Shown here in pieces: positions 5,758-6,445 of a DNA stretch of 6,445 nt. The notes beneath the pieces were generated by a model. It made no database searches, had not been told where the DNA came from, and saw only the letters and a program-made list of their open reading frames with translations. Both the position numbers and the translations under genes were made by a program. Source of the stretch: Alphaproteobacteria bacterium HGW-Alphaproteobacteria-13. Its GTDB lineage: Bacteria; Pseudomonadota; Alphaproteobacteria; Sphingomonadales; Sphingomonadaceae. The DNA lies in contig PHEM01000180.1 in assembly GCA_002842935.1 (NCBI GenBank), forward strand, positions 1 through 6,445. Reading direction: 5' to 3'. Within the stretch, counting starts at the first letter, position 1, and every line of letters begins with the position of its first letter.

Positions 5758-6445
5758 ATGCGTTTTAAACTGTCCCTGATGCTTGCCGCGGCGCTGCTGT
5801 CCGCGACGCCCGCTCATGCCCAATATACGCTGAACGTCCGCGACGCCGACATCCGCGCCTTCATCCAGGACGCGGCGCGCGTCACGGGGCGGACCTTCGT
5901 CATCGACGGGCGCGTGAATGGCAAGGTGTCGGTCGTCACCGACCGGCCTTTGTCGCGCAGCGAATATTTCGAGATTTTCCTTGCGACGCTGCGCGCCAAC
6001 GGCCTTGTCGCGGTGCCGGGGCAGAGCGGTAGCTATCGCATCCAGCCGATCGACGGCGCGGCGGCGCAGCCCGGCCGCATCGGCAGCGAGCGCGCGGCGC
6101 CCAGCCAGTTCGTGACGGAGATCATCCGCCTGCGCCATATCGACGCCGTCGCGGCGGTCGAGACGCTGCGCCCGCTGGTCAGCGCGCAGGGGTCGCTGAC
6201 CGCGAACCGCAACGCCAACAGCCTGGTGGTCGCCGACTTCGCCGACAATATCCGCCGCATCCGCGCGCTGGCGGCGCAGATCGACCGCGACACTTCGACC
6301 AGCCAGATCGTGACGCTGCGCAACGCGGGCGCGCGCGAGATCGCCGCCGCGCTGCAAGCGCTCGTCCCGGCGGCGGGCGAGGGCGCGCAGGCGCCCGTCG
6401 CGATCGTGCCGATCGACAGCAGCAACGCCGTCGCGCTGCGCGGCG
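5758..6445 (+). CDS. gspD: Type II secretion system secretin GspD (N-terminal part; runs off the window)
   Basis: The first 229 residues are present; the pore-forming secretin domain lies beyond the window. A signal peptide is cleaved after A-H-A21. The N0 domain (about 22-98) contains YTLNVRDADIRAFIQDAA, FVIDGRVNGKVSV and the closing SGSYRIQP. The N1 domain (about 117-178) has FVTEIIRLRHIDAVAAVETL and NANSLVVADFADNIRRI. The N2 domain starts near 182 (SQIVTLRNAGAREIAAALQ) and is cut at IDSSNAVALRG. This order is that of GspD, the 12-15-subunit outer-membrane channel of the type II secretion system. The ATG at 5758 follows the gspC stop by 4 nt and has no good Shine-Dalgarno sequence, so translation is probably coupled to gspC. 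The gene shares the inferred phosphate-starvation promoter. Remaining gsp genes are expected to the right. Confidence 0.94.
   Translation, partial: MRFKLSLMLAAALLSATPAHAQYTLNVRDADIRAFIQDAARVTGRTFVIDGRVNGKVSVVTDRPLSRSEYFEIFLATLRANGLVAVPGQSGSYRIQPIDGAAAQPGRIGSERAAPSQFVTEIIRLRHIDAVAAVETLRPLVSAQGSLTANRNANSLVVADFADNIRRIRALAAQIDRDTSTSQIVTLRNAGAREIAAALQALVPAAGEGAQAPVAIVPIDSSNAVALRG

Noticed and set aside
4890..5759. Open frames on both strands overlapping gspC, and 5671-6357 minus opposite gspD
   Set aside because: They lack domains and plausible starts; gspC and gspD on the plus strand explain the region fully.
1..6445. CRISPR arrays, insertion sequences, toxin-antitoxin or defence genes
   Set aside because: No regularly spaced repeats, transposase motifs or paired small genes were seen; the only mobile-element signs are at the left 200 bp.

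Overview
The window looks like chromosomal DNA of a high-GC alphaproteobacterium, most likely a sphingomonad (Sphingomonadales). This rests on the strong G/C bias at third codon positions, the style of the TonB-dependent receptor, and the tRNA-Leu and type II secretion gene types. The genus cannot be fixed from the sequence alone.

Layout. Positions 1-200 hold the end of an apparently decayed AlpA-like helix-turn-helix gene, a tandem 10-bp repeat and a perfect stem-loop. These abut the 3' end of a tRNA-Leu(GAG) gene on the minus strand (200-286), which looks like the edge of an old integrated element. Positions 287-610 contain no gene. Their right half carries an array of PhoB-box half-sites in 11-bp phase and a -10-like element. 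Next comes a two-gene unit on the plus strand: a secreted beta-helix lipoprotein (611-2170) and a TonB-dependent receptor (2184-4823), 13 nt apart. A 117-nt intergenic region (4824-4940) carries a second, very clean PhoB-box triplet. It is followed by the start of a type II secretion operon: gspC (4941-5753) and gspD (5758 to the window edge, incomplete).

How it fits together. Both transcription units begin behind PhoB-type direct repeats with the same geometry: a terminal GTCATCGA, and a -10-like TAG starting exactly 15 nt after the first base of the last GTCA. The simplest reading is a phosphate-starvation regulon segment in which a surface lipoprotein, its outer-membrane receptor and a type II secretion system are induced together. 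The order lipoprotein, TonB receptor, T2SS resembles what I recall of the Caulobacter crescentus elpS locus. There a phosphate-starvation lipoprotein is encoded beside the T2SS, and its release depends on that T2SS. Orthology to ElpS and direct PhoB control are inferences to be tested. The domains, signals and repeats are read directly from the sequence.
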